From: an uncultured Verrucomicrobiota bacterium
Lineage (GTDB): Bacteria > Verrucomicrobiota > Verrucomicrobiia > Verrucomicrobiales > Verrucomicrobiaceae
DNA length: 64,000 nucleotides
NCBI GenBank assembly: GCA_903838675.1
Contig: CAILZI010000161.1
Location: 31,370-95,369 of the forward strand
Direction of reading: 5' to 3'
Part shown: positions 41,505 through 49,744 of the stretch, one piece after another
How the letters are laid out: each line of letters starts with the position of its first letter
How positions within the stretch are numbered: position 1 is the stretch's first letter
The notes under the pieces: model-generated
Told to the model about the DNA's origin: nothing
The model's input: the letters and a program-made list of their open reading frames with translations, nothing else
Database searches by the model: none
Program-made: the position numbers and the translations under genes

Positions 41505-44357
41505 CTACTTCGAAAACTCCTTGTCGATAGCATCCAGATACTTCGAGATCGGATCGGTGCGCGGCGGGAGCTCTTTCTTGATGGTGGCGGGCAGATTGAG
41601 GAAGTCGTCAAACTTGCCGGAGAGCCGGCCGCTTTCGCTGGCTTCGAACCAGTCGAGATAGTCGCGCACCGCGATGGTCTTCTGATACGCGATGATGGCA
41701 AACTCATGCAAAGCAGCGAGGCGCTTGTCCATGTCCTTGGTCCTCCCGGCTTCAATGTCGTGCACCGCGACCATATAACCTCTGATCACAGGACGGAACA
41801 GAATGCTGACACGCAGCTCCAGCGCACGCAGTGCGGCGGTGTTGTAGGCCAGTATTTTGGCGCGATCCGGGTGATTGAGGATGTGCTGGTATTCTTCCAG
41901 CGGCAAACTCACCTGCACGAGAGCGGGCCCGGCGTCTGCCGCAGCCGGAGTTGTTGCAGGGGCGGCTTTGATCTGCTCAATCGTGGCGGGTTTGGCGTTC
42001 GGATTCGTGGTGTGCGGTTTGTCCGCTGGAGTGGCCGATGATTTGGAGGCCGGTTTGGAATTGGGATTGGTCGTGTGCGGCTTGCTGCTTTTCTTCACGG
42101 GAGGTCTGTCCTCCTCAGCAGGCTTCTTCGTGCCTTTTTGGGGAGATTCGGCTTCTTTTGCGGCTGCCTTTTCCGCTTCTTCGGCCTTACGCTTGCGGTA
42201 ATCAAACAGCGGCGGCGGCTCCTTTTCTAGGGTTGGACGTGCGGCGGCAGGTGCCAGCAGCTGCCATGCGTCTGCCAGCACCGGCGAAATCAGCCGCGCG
42301 ACATCCAAGGCGGCGGGTGGTGTGATAAATGTCTGCTTCTCCTTGGTGCTTTTGTCCTCCTTCTTCTCCTCGCCTGCTTTCTTGTCGCCACGAAACCAGT
42401 TCATGGGATTGAGTTTGGTGGGCTTTTTCTCTTCCTTAGGCTCCTCCTTGGCGGCTGGTTCTTTTTTATCGGTAACTTTGGGTTTCTCGATGGCGGCTGC
42501 TTTTTCTTTCTCTTTGTCGGACGCCTTTTTGTCAGCCGGCTTCTTATCCTCACTGTCGGCACCAAAGAGACGGCCTATAATGCCGGGCTTCTTTTCCTCT
42601 TCCGCATTCTTCTCTTGTTCGACAACTGCGGGCGGGGCCGCCGGTTTTTCAACGACCTTGGCCTTTCCTTCTTTGACGCTTGGCTCATCCGACGTCTTTT
42701 TCTCGTCGCTGCCGGCACCAAAGAGGCGGCCCATGAAGCCGGGCTTCTTTCCTTCTTCCGCATTCTTCTCTTTTTCGACAACTGCGGGAGGAGCCGCCGG
42801 TTTTTCAACGACCTTGGTTTTGCCTTCTTTGACGCTCGGCTCTTCCGACGCCTTTTTCTCGTCGTTGCCGGCACCAAAGAGGCGGCCCATGAAGCCGGGC
42901 TTCTTTTCTTCCTCTGGCTGCTTCTTTTCTTCGTCGGCGGTCTTGGCTGGTTTGTCACCTGCCTTCGCTTCACCTTCTTTTTCGCGGGGATCTCCAAGGA
43001 AGAGAAGACGGCGGAGGAGGCTGCGTTTCACCTTGGTTTCACTCTCCGCTGGTTCATCTCCGGCTTCCGCAGCGGTGTCTTTTGTCTTGGGCTTGGCCGG
43101 CTCATCCTTGGCGTGGCTTTCGCTCGCCGCAATCACTGGCAGCGGTGCCGGGAGAACAAACGGGTGCAGCTTCACATTCTTCGGTACCGCGGCAGGAAGT
43201 GCCTCGTAGTGAATGGTGATGGCTTCCTCTATGGCCTTGAGACTTTCGGCAGGAGTGAAAGGTTCGGCGACTCCGGGCTTGGCCAGTTGGGCCAGCTGCA
43301 ACGACCACCATTTGTTCAGGCTTGAGGCCGACGCGGCAAAGTTTGGAAAGGTGGCGCTGAGCAGTTCACGTTCAGATCGCGGGTCGCTCGCGAGGGAATT
43401 AAGAAACTTGTTCAGGTTCTGCGGTCCGTTGGGCTGGTCGACGAGCGCCAGTACCAGAGCGCAGCAGGAGGTCTCGTAAATGGTGCGTGACAGGTTGTCC
43501 ATCTCGACCGGAGAGGCTTCGATGATCTCCTCGATGCCATAGATTTTGCCGCTGCGAAACAGCGTGGCAAACAAGGCGCTTGGTGTTGGGCTGGCACGGA
43601 AGTCCAGCGCCTGCAGCACTCCGGTCATGATCCAGTCTGGCAGCAGCAGGCGTCCTTCCGGCGTCTCGATCTTATGATGATTGCGCAGGATGCGTTCGGC
43701 GAGCAGTGCCCGGATGACTTCCTTGCGCAAATCCGCTGCTTTGAGGCCGGGGCGTTCATTAACCGTGACTTGAAGGTGAAAGCCCCCAAAGTTAAGCTCC
43801 GAAATAGTGGTCGAGATAGCCGGACCTTTCGACTTAGCCGCCTCTTCACCCGTGTTTAATACCACGACGACCGGCAGCACAAAGGGCTCCTTGTCATTGA
43901 GCACCTTGCGCAACTCCTGGGAAATCTCCTCACAGCGCGTGGACATGGCGCTGCGAGTTTCAAACACCTTCCCGTGCACAATGAACTGCCGGCTGGTGCT
44001 GGTTGAACTGGTGACTGGCAGCTTGTCCGAAGGGGCCGACACACGCGGAACTTCCGTGACCGTGGGTTTCTGGGTCACGGCTTCCAGCACCTGCATTTTG
44101 CTGGCGGAGTTGGCAGCTGGTGCTGAAGGGGGGGCGGGTGGTTGCGCCACCGCAGGCTTTGCCGGGGCTCCATTCTGCAGTTGGCCGGGCAGGGGTGGTG
44201 GCACGGCAGTCTTCGGCGCGTCAATGGCCGCCGCAGCTTCCTTTTGCTCTTGAGTGAGGGGCGGTATCGGCGGCGCGGTTGTCTGTCCCAGCGCAACCAA
44301 GGTGGCGCAGAGAAACGAAAGCACGCCCGCTTGGGCGGTTGGAAAACGGCGGTTCAT
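41505..44357 (-). CDS. Large secreted low-complexity protein with internal 52-residue repeats
   Basis: A 950-aa exported protein with a signal peptide (AGVLSFLCATLVALGQ). Residues about 115-390 form an alpha-helical domain that resembles a zincin-like or peptidase-MA-type fold but shows no HExxH that I can see. Residues about 400-700 are Lys/Glu/Pro-rich, with two near-identical 52-residue repeats and partial ones (each around KPGFMGRLFGAG). Residues about 705-800 contain PHTTNPN repeats. The last 130 residues are a helical domain (LPLEEYQHILNHPDRAKILA). Function unknown. It overlaps the upstream 190-aa gene by four bases, so both are expressed together. Confidence 0.82.
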   Translation of the reverse strand: MNRRFPTAQAGVLSFLCATLVALGQTTAPPIPPLTQEQKEAAAAIDAPKTAVPPPLPGQLQNGAPAKPAVAQPPAPPSAPAANSASKMQVLEAVTQKPTVTEVPRVSAPSDKLPVTSSTSTSRQFIVHGKVFETRSAMSTRCEEISQELRKVLNDKEPFVLPVVVVLNTGEEAAKSKGPAISTTISELNFGGFHLQVTVNERPGLKAADLRKEVIRALLAERILRNHHKIETPEGRLLLPDWIMTGVLQALDFRASPTPSALFATLFRSGKIYGIEEIIEASPVEMDNLSRTIYETSCCALVLALVDQPNGPQNLNKFLNSLASDPRSERELLSATFPNFAASASSLNKWWSLQLAQLAKPGVAEPFTPAESLKAIEEAITIHYEALPAAVPKNVKLHPFVLPAPLPVIAASESHAKDEPAKPKTKDTAAEAGDEPAESETKVKRSLLRRLLFLGDPREKEGEAKAGDKPAKTADEEKKQPEEEKKPGFMGRLFGAGNDEKKASEEPSVKEGKTKVVEKPAAPPAVVEKEKNAEEGKKPGFMGRLFGAGSDEKKTSDEPSVKEGKAKVVEKPAAPPAVVEQEKNAEEEKKPGIIGRLFGADSEDKKPADKKASDKEKEKAAAIEKPKVTDKKEPAAKEEPKEEKKPTKLNPMNWFRGDKKAGEEKKEDKSTKEKQTFITPPAALDVARLISPVLADAWQLLAPAAARPTLEKEPPPLFDYRKRKAEEAEKAAAKEAESPQKGTKKPAEEDRPPVKKSSKPHTTNPNSKPASKSSATPADKPHTTNPNAKPATIEQIKAAPATTPAAADAGPALVQVSLPLEEYQHILNHPDRAKILAYNTAALRALELRVSILFRPVIRGYMVAVHDIEAGRTKDMDKRLAALHEFAIIAYQKTIAVRDYLDWFEASESGRLSGKFDDFLNLPATIKKELPPRTDPISKYLDAIDKEFSK
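42562..42912 (-). repeat. 156-bp tandem repeats inside the 950-aa protein gene
   Basis: Two complete direct repeats of 156 bp lie at 42562-42717 and 42718-42873, followed by the first about 39 bases of a third from 42874. They differ at few positions, so duplication is recent. Each encodes 52 residues beginning in GRLFGAG-type sequence on the minus strand. The length is a multiple of three, so copy number changes keep the frame. Confidence 0.88.
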
Positions 44358-44926
44358 GCGGATGGGAAACTGGGGTCGAGCACGAGCTTGTCCTTGGCGA
44401 TGGTGATCTGCGTCATCTGGAACAGCGCCCGAATTTCTGGATCAAGTGCTCCAGCCAAAGCCTCCAAGGATGGATAAATCGGCCGCATCATGCCACGTGG
44501 CATTTGCAGGTGGCCATAAGCACCTCTCAGCACAACAACATGGAAGTCTTTGTCGTCACGACTGATGGCGAAATCGACACTCGCCGTACGCGTGTACCCT
44601 TTGATCTTCCAGATGAGGATCAAGCGTGCGTTGTTTGGCTCCAGATCAATGCGCGCGCCTTCAAACGCGACCCAGCCACCGAGTGCCCCCGGGATTTTTC
44701 CAGCAAGTGTCGTGGCGAGGTGGCGGTTGATCTCAGCCTCGCTGATCTCCATCACCGCCGCTCGTTTGATGATCGTCTGACGCATCATGTCGAGCAGGTC
44801 ATCGGCTTTGCCTGCACTAGGCGCGGCAGCCTTGGGCAGATCGGCCGGTCGGTGTGCCACCCAGGCGGCTCCAGCCAGCAGGCTGATCCCAAGCAGCCGC
44901 AATGTCTGGAGCAGGTGGCGAATCAC
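44354..44926 (-). CDS. Membrane-anchored protein of unknown function
   Basis: A 190-aa protein with one N-terminal helix (VIRHLLQTLRLLGISLLAGA) that anchors or exports it. The frame is open to 45091, but that part is the antisense-like Arg-rich shadow of the fmdB gene, so the GTG at 44926 is preferred. The soluble part (RAAVMEISEAEINRHLATTL, IDLEPNNARLILIWKIKGYT) looks like an alpha/beta lipid-binding domain and contains no catalytic motif. It lies 34 bases after fmdB and overlaps the 950-aa gene by four bases. Confidence 0.72.
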   Translation of the reverse strand: MIRHLLQTLRLLGISLLAGAAWVAHRPADLPKAAAPSAGKADDLLDMMRQTIIKRAAVMEISEAEINRHLATTLAGKIPGALGGWVAFEGARIDLEPNNARLILIWKIKGYTRTASVDFAISRDDKDFHVVVLRGAYGHLQMPRGMMRPIYPSLEALAGALDPEIRALFQMTQITIAKDKLVLDPSFPSA

Positions 44927-44960
44927 GGCGGCAGAGGGGGGATTGGATGCGGACTCAGAC

Positions 44961-45275
44961 CTAGGTACCAGATGTCTTGGCTGGTGCTGATGGGCTCGCG
45001 GCGGGTGCCGGGCTTGCCGCCGCTGGTGTCGAACTCGAGGCGGCTGAAGCGCTTTCAGAATCCTTCTTGGCCGCCGCTTTGTACGAATCACTGCGGTAAT
45101 CCGTGATGTAGAAACCGTTGCCCTTGAAGATGAAACCTGCTCCCAGTCCTATCTTGCGCTTCACCGGACCCGGGCAGCCCTCTACCGGGCAGTCCGTGAG
45201 ATGCGGATCTTTCATCGACTGTTTGGCCTCAAACTTGTGGCCACACGTCTGGCATTCGTAATCGTAAGTGGGCAT
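44961..45275 (-). CDS. FmdB-family zinc ribbon protein
   Basis: A 104-aa protein starting MPTYDYECQTCGHKFEA. The two CxxC-type knuckles (CQTC at residues 8-11; CPVEGC further on) form the FmdB/regulatory zinc ribbon, followed by the usual KRKIGLGAGFIFKGNGFYIT and YRSDSYK. The C-terminal 40 residues are Ala/Ser/Pro-rich and disordered. Proteins of this family are linked to regulation of formamidase or other genes but are poorly characterised. The frame is open upstream, but MPTYDYEC is the conserved start. Confidence 0.92.
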   Translation of the reverse strand: MPTYDYECQTCGHKFEAKQSMKDPHLTDCPVEGCPGPVKRKIGLGAGFIFKGNGFYITDYRSDSYKAAAKKDSESASAASSSTPAAASPAPAASPSAPAKTSGT

Positions 45276-45437
45276 GATGGTGTTGGAAAATGCGTGCGCG
45301 GGGGTAATCGGGGTGCGCAGCAGGGGACTAAGTATGCCGCTTGGCACCCTCTGCTGCAAAAGGATTTTCCCCTCCATGCGGGCCTGGGCGCAATTCAATG
45401 CTCGACACCCGGGTGCCGGTGAATGTATTATCCGGCC

Positions 45438-46298
45438 ATGGCTACGTTGTTCCAGGAAACCGTTTTCATGACGAATCTTTATGCCACGCCGGCCGACTGG
45501 CAGCGTGATTTGTTTTATTCCGTGGTACGCGCGGGCCATTTGAAGGCGGGCTACGAGCACCGCATTGAGCGTGAAACCTACCCGGGTCACGAGTTGATCC
45601 TCTGCCTCAAAGGCTGCGGCTGGGTCCAGATCGCAGGCAAACGACATGCCGTCGGGCCCGGTGCGCTGCTCTGGGTGAACTGCCATCACCCGCATCTTTA
45701 CGGCGCCGCAAAAAAAGATCCATGGGAGCTGTACTGGATGCGCATTGAGGGCAGGTCACTTGACCGCATCGCCGAACTCCTTCAGGTGCGCTCTCAACCC
45801 GTGCTCGAAGGCATCAACGAGCAGGCGGTGAAGCAGGAGTTTGAGCACGCCTTTCAGCACATGAGCGGCACTCGCCCGAGCGATGCCGCACTCGCAAGTG
45901 CTGCTGTCGCCGCCATCATCGGCCTGGCTTTCCATGTGCGTCTCTCGGAGCCAGGACTGGTTCAGCCAGAGCTTCCCTCCGCCGTGGCCAAGGCGCTCGA
46001 GCGCATGCGCCTCTACTTCCATCTGCCCATGCGAGTCATCGAACTCGCCCAGCTCAGCGGCATGAGCGAAAGCCACTTCAGCCGCCAGTTCAAAGCCGCC
46101 ATCGGCACCAGCCCCATCGACTGGCTGCGGCGCGAGCGCATCAATCAGGCAAAGCGCCGTCTCATTGAATCCGACGACCCCGTCAAAGAAATCGCCCGCC
46201 AGGTCGGCTATCACGATCAGTTCTTCTTTTCCAAGGACTTCAAGAAAATGACCAAGCTCACACCCACTCAGTTTCGTGAGCAGGAAAAGCAGCCGTAG
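45438..46298 (+). CDS. AraC-family transcriptional regulator (cupin sensor)
   Basis: A 286-aa regulator. The N-terminal half is a cupin-type ligand-binding domain (HELILCLKGCGWVQIAGKRH, GPGALLWVNCHHPHLYG). The C-terminal 100 residues are the AraC DNA-binding domain (VIELAQLSGMSESHFSRQFK, IARQVGYHDQFFFSKDFKK). ATG 45438 (MATLFQETVFM) is used; ATG 45468 (MTNLYATPADWQ) would also keep the whole cupin. Such proteins in this phylum usually respond to sugars. Its target is not obvious because neighbours are unrelated. Confidence 0.92.
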   Translation: MATLFQETVFMTNLYATPADWQRDLFYSVVRAGHLKAGYEHRIERETYPGHELILCLKGCGWVQIAGKRHAVGPGALLWVNCHHPHLYGAAKKDPWELYWMRIEGRSLDRIAELLQVRSQPVLEGINEQAVKQEFEHAFQHMSGTRPSDAALASAAVAAIIGLAFHVRLSEPGLVQPELPSAVAKALERMRLYFHLPMRVIELAQLSGMSESHFSRQFKAAIGTSPIDWLRRERINQAKRRLIESDDPVKEIARQVGYHDQFFFSKDFKKMTKLTPTQFREQEKQP

Positions 46299-46313
46299 CC
46301 ACGCTTTGAGGCA

Positions 46314-46715
46314 CTAGCTCGTCAGCGCCTTCTGCTTCATCCGCTGCTCCAGCCATGCATGCGTGCGGCGAAAAATAAAATCCAGCATCAGCGCCAGCAA
46401 CGCGCCTGCGAATGCTCCGCCGATGCCGCCATAAACGGCGATCATCCAGCTCTCATCCACGTGCTCAAGCAACGTCCGGCCCACCCAGGCAGTGACGGCT
46501 CCCGCTGGAATGCCCGCAAGGATGTCGCATTGCAGCAGCAGTGCCCTCACTGCAGTCGCCGGCCGTTTGGTGAAAAATCCCAGCGCCACCGAGCTCGACA
46601 CCACACCCAGCATGCCCAGCGCCGCTGCGATCATGCAGGCAAACAGTCCGATGCCAATGCCGACGCCGATCAGCACAACCATGACAAGCATCGCAATAAG
46701 GCCGGGGATTCCCAT
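46314..46715 (-). CDS. Small integral membrane protein of unknown function
   Basis: A 133-aa protein with about four hydrophobic helices (LIAMLVMVVLIGVGIGIGLF, ALGMLGVVSSSVALGFF, ILAGIPAGAVTAWVG, AVYGGIGGAFAGALLALMLD) and a basic C-terminal tail (RRTHAWLEQRMKQK). Gly-rich helices suggest a tightly packed bundle. No family is recognised. It lies between the convergent AraC gene (15 bases) and the divergent rlmN. Confidence 0.75.
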   Translation of the reverse strand: MGIPGLIAMLVMVVLIGVGIGIGLFACMIAAALGMLGVVSSSVALGFFTKRPATAVRALLLQCDILAGIPAGAVTAWVGRTLLEHVDESWMIAVYGGIGGAFAGALLALMLDFIFRRTHAWLEQRMKQKALTS

Positions 46716-46778
46716 GGCACCAGCATCAAACCCAAATCTTGAATTTCAAATGCTCATTTCATCGCCACTGTGGCACCT

Positions 46779-47906
46779 ATGAGCATCACCCCCGCACCCC
46801 AGGGCCTCCTCGGCATGAAGCCGGAGGAAATCTCTGCCGTGTTCGCGGAGCTGGGTCAGCCCGCCTTCCGTGCCAAACAACTCGTCGAGTGGGTCTTCGC
46901 CAAACGGGCCGCCACCTTTGAGGAGATGAGCAATCTGCCCAAAGCGACCCGCGAAGCCCTCGCCACCCGTTTCGTCACGCGCACGATGACCATTGCCAAA
47001 GTCGCCGGCTCCAGCGATACGACGCGCAAATTCCTCCTCAAACTGCACGACGGCCGCTACGTCGAGACCGTTCTCATTCCGGCCAATCCCTCTCTCTACG
47101 GCGGTACGTCAGACCGCCGCACTCTCTGCGTTTCCAGCCAGGTCGGCTGTGCTTATGACTGCAAATTCTGCGCCAGCGGTCTTGCCGGCTTTGCACGCAA
47201 TCTCACGGCGGCCGAAATCGTCGAGCAGATCGTGCAGGTGGAAGCCTATGCCGGGGAGCGTGTGGACAACCTCGTCTTCATGGGCATGGGAGAGCCCCTC
47301 GCCAATTATTCGAACGTCACCAAGGCCATCGAGATCTTGAATGCAGAGTGGGGCATCGGCATTGGCGCACGTCACATGACGGTCAGCACCAGCGGTCTGG
47401 CACCACAGATCAAAAAACTCGCCGACTTCCCGCTGCAAATCCGCCTCGCCATCTCACTGCATGGCGCCACCGACGAAGTGCGTGAAAAAATCATGCCGGT
47501 GAACCGCAAGCACAACCTCGGCGAGCTCTTTGAAGCGCTCGACTACTGGAACCAGAAGCGGAAGCAGTTCCTCACCTTCGAGTTCATCCTCATCGCCGAT
47601 GTGAACGACAGCCTCCAGCAGGCGCATGCCCTGGCCAAACGCGCCCGCAGCGCCAACGCCAAGGTCAATTTGATCCCCTACAACACCGTCGATGGTCTGG
47701 AGTGGGTGCGCCCGAGTGAAGCCAGCCAGGACGCCTTCCTCGCCGTCCTCACCAATGCTGGCGTCACCGCCACTCTGCGCCGTGAAAAAGGCCACGACAT
47801 CGCCGCCGCCTGCGGTCAGCTCCGCTTGAAGCAGGAAACCGAACTCGGCATCATCGAATCACCCATTCCCGCCAAACGCATCACGATTGGCGGCGGCGTG
47901 GCCTGA
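46779..47906 (+). CDS. rlmN: Dual-specificity 23S rRNA/tRNA methyltransferase RlmN (radical SAM)
   Basis: A 375-aa radical SAM enzyme that methylates C2 of adenosine in 23S rRNA (A2503) and some tRNAs. The iron-sulfur motif is CAYDCKFCASG, with NLVFMGMGEPLANYSNV and MTVSTSGLAPQIKK typical of RlmN. The C-terminal catalytic Cys is in GHDIAAACGQLRLK. ATG 46779 is preferred to the GTG at 46770. Nothing is seen in the 154 bases after the stop. Confidence 0.96.
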   Translation: MSITPAPQGLLGMKPEEISAVFAELGQPAFRAKQLVEWVFAKRAATFEEMSNLPKATREALATRFVTRTMTIAKVAGSSDTTRKFLLKLHDGRYVETVLIPANPSLYGGTSDRRTLCVSSQVGCAYDCKFCASGLAGFARNLTAAEIVEQIVQVEAYAGERVDNLVFMGMGEPLANYSNVTKAIEILNAEWGIGIGARHMTVSTSGLAPQIKKLADFPLQIRLAISLHGATDEVREKIMPVNRKHNLGELFEALDYWNQKRKQFLTFEFILIADVNDSLQQAHALAKRARSANAKVNLIPYNTVDGLEWVRPSEASQDAFLAVLTNAGVTATLRREKGHDIAAACGQLRLKQETELGIIESPIPAKRITIGGGVA

Positions 47907-48060
47907 CCTTCACAGCCGGGCCGACGATGGGAAATATCCACGGAGTGTCGCGAAGGCGCCAACAAAGTGGTCCGCACACTCCGCGTGCGGCGTCTGGGCC
48001 GTCGTGCACGCTAAAAACCGCACAGAGGACCATGCGGCTCACTATTTGCACCAGCTTGCC

Positions 48061-48672
48061 TTACCGCGCCCGTGCCGGTTTTCTCACCGCCGCAGCAGGC
48101 GCACGTTTCACCGGTGGCCGTTTGAGTTTGGGTGCAGACGCCGGTTTGGCAGCAGCGACTGGCTTCTCGGCGGCTTTCGCTTCTCGCAGCTCGCGCAGTT
48201 CTTTTTCGACCTCGGCCAGTCGGCGCGATGTGGCCTCCAGCTTGCGCACCACGAGTCGGGCCACGAATTCGTACAGCGCGGCGTGGAAATCCGGGTCTTC
48301 CTCACGCGGATGGATGTCCTGCAGGAATTTCTGGTCCACGGCAAGGCACACCGCCTTGGTGGAGGCGATGACGGAAGCCAGACGCTTGTCATGGTTCACG
48401 AGCGCCAGCTCGCCGAAGACTTCCCCGATGCGGGTGATGGCAGCAACTTTCTTGCTGCCGACCCGCACCTCAAGCTCACCGCTGAGCAGGACGTAGATGC
48501 GGGAGTCGATGCTGCCCTCCTTGATGATGTGATCGCCCGGCTCGCATTGCAGCAGGCTGCTGGAGTTCAACACATCATCAAGCTGGTCATCGCTAAAACT
48601 GGCGAGGGCAGGCACCGCGCGCAAAGGCGACGGGCTGTTCTTCTCGTCATGGATGTAAGCAAACTCTTTCAT
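48061..48672 (-). CDS. Cyclic-nucleotide-binding domain protein with a basic Ala/Lys/Pro tail
   Basis: A 203-aa protein starting at ATG 48672 (MKEFAYIHDEKNSPSPLR). Residues about 22-125 are a Crp-type cNMP-binding barrel (CEPGDHIIKEGSIDSRIYVL) with a phosphate-binding cassette FGELALVNHDKRLASV. There is no helix-turn-helix. Instead a coiled coil (RRLAEVEKELRELREAKAAE) leads to a tail of Ala, Pro, Lys and Arg (KPASAPKLKRPPVKRAPAAA) that resembles histone H1-like tails. It may be a cAMP- or c-di-GMP-responsive adaptor that binds nucleic acid or membranes; that is inference. Confidence 0.88.
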   Translation of the reverse strand: MKEFAYIHDEKNSPSPLRAVPALASFSDDQLDDVLNSSSLLQCEPGDHIIKEGSIDSRIYVLLSGELEVRVGSKKVAAITRIGEVFGELALVNHDKRLASVIASTKAVCLAVDQKFLQDIHPREEDPDFHAALYEFVARLVVRKLEATSRRLAEVEKELRELREAKAAEKPVAAAKPASAPKLKRPPVKRAPAAAVRKPARAR

Positions 48673-48727
48673 GGAATTCGCAGGGATTCTGTCAGTAGGA
48701 TGGCTGCGGGGTAAAGACAAATTTTGG

Positions 48728-49642
48728 TCATTTTGTAGCGCCCTTCACTGCCGCGTCATAGGCAGGCCAGAAACTGGCCGGTGGCATCAGGTCCTTGCCG
48801 CCATCGTCAAAGCGCGTGCCAATCTCCTGCAATGGCAGCGATTTCGCCACCTCAATGCCCGCCGTGATGTTCGCCGGCGTGAAGACCAGACGCGTGAGCT
48901 TCATGCCCTTCAACGGTGTCAAATCTGTCACCGGCGTCTCGGCAATGTGCAGGCGCTGCAGGGCCGTGCCGGTCAGCGGGGAGAGATCCTTCACCTTGGT
49001 GCGGTGCAGTGTCACGCTCACCAACGGCACCGTTTTCAGCGCGCTGATGTTCTCCACCGGGCAGTCCGTCAGCCACAGCATCTGGATCGGGCATTTGGCG
49101 ATGCCAGAAATGTCTCCAATCGGGCAGCCCACCGCGTTCAGCTCCACCAGCGGCATGTTTTCCAGTGCCGCCAGATTTTCGACCGGCGTGCGGCTCAGGT
49201 AGAGCTTTTCCAGGGGCATGCCACGGATCGGCGAAAGGTCCCGCACTTTCGTGTCTTCAAGATACAGCTCCACCAGCTTTTTGCCCTGCATCGGTCTCAG
49301 GTCCGTGATCGGCGTCTCGCTCAGATCCAGCGCCATCGGCTCGATGTGCTGCAAAAACTTCACATTCTCAATCTTCGCCCCTCGCAGGCTCACCGCGACC
49401 ACGTTCCCGCCCTCAATGTTGAACTGCCCGTCACCCAGGTACCCCGGATTGTGGAACTTGATCTCCGTGTGCAGCATCTCCTGTGTCCAATACACCTTCT
49501 TCGGTGCATCCTGGGTCGGCGCCGCAGCAGCGGGCACAGCAGGCTTTTCCACCACAGGCTTCGCCGCAGACGCGGGTTTCTTGGCCTCATCACCACACTG
49601 AGTCAGCAGAAGAGGAAGTAGAAGGAGCAGGTTGGGCTTCAT
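48728..49642 (-). CDS. Leucine-rich-repeat lipoprotein
   Basis: A 304-aa protein with a lipoprotein signal (MKPNLLLLLPLLLTQC, Cys16). After a Pro/Ala-rich linker come about nine LRR units of the bacterial LxxLxLxxTxVxDLSPL type (MALDLSETPITDLRPMQGK, LVELYLEDTKVRDLSPIRG, LEKLYLSRTPVENLAALEN). It is probably surface- or periplasm-exposed and binds another protein. PVC bacteria carry many such proteins of unknown role. Its start is divergent from the NamZ fusion gene. Confidence 0.88.
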   Translation of the reverse strand: MKPNLLLLLPLLLTQCGDEAKKPASAAKPVVEKPAVPAAAAPTQDAPKKVYWTQEMLHTEIKFHNPGYLGDGQFNIEGGNVVAVSLRGAKIENVKFLQHIEPMALDLSETPITDLRPMQGKKLVELYLEDTKVRDLSPIRGMPLEKLYLSRTPVENLAALENMPLVELNAVGCPIGDISGIAKCPIQMLWLTDCPVENISALKTVPLVSVTLHRTKVKDLSPLTGTALQRLHIAETPVTDLTPLKGMKLTRLVFTPANITAGIEVAKSLPLQEIGTRFDDGGKDLMPPASFWPAYDAAVKGATK

Positions 49643-49744
49643 GCCATGGGCATGCCGGATTTCCCTGCGCGATGCAAGCCGGAAGTGCAACAAGGGGTGC
49701 AAAGCCAAAAAAGAAATAGGCAGCCTCGCCGCGTTTCTGGCAGG

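Noticed and set aside
44927..45091. N-terminal extension of the 190-aa gene
   Set aside because: The Arg/His-rich extension is the shadow of the fmdB coding region in another frame.
47907..48060. Possible small gene or RNA between rlmN and the cNMP-binding gene
   Set aside because: No start with a ribosome-binding site, no conserved-looking peptide and no clear terminator hairpin could be seen.
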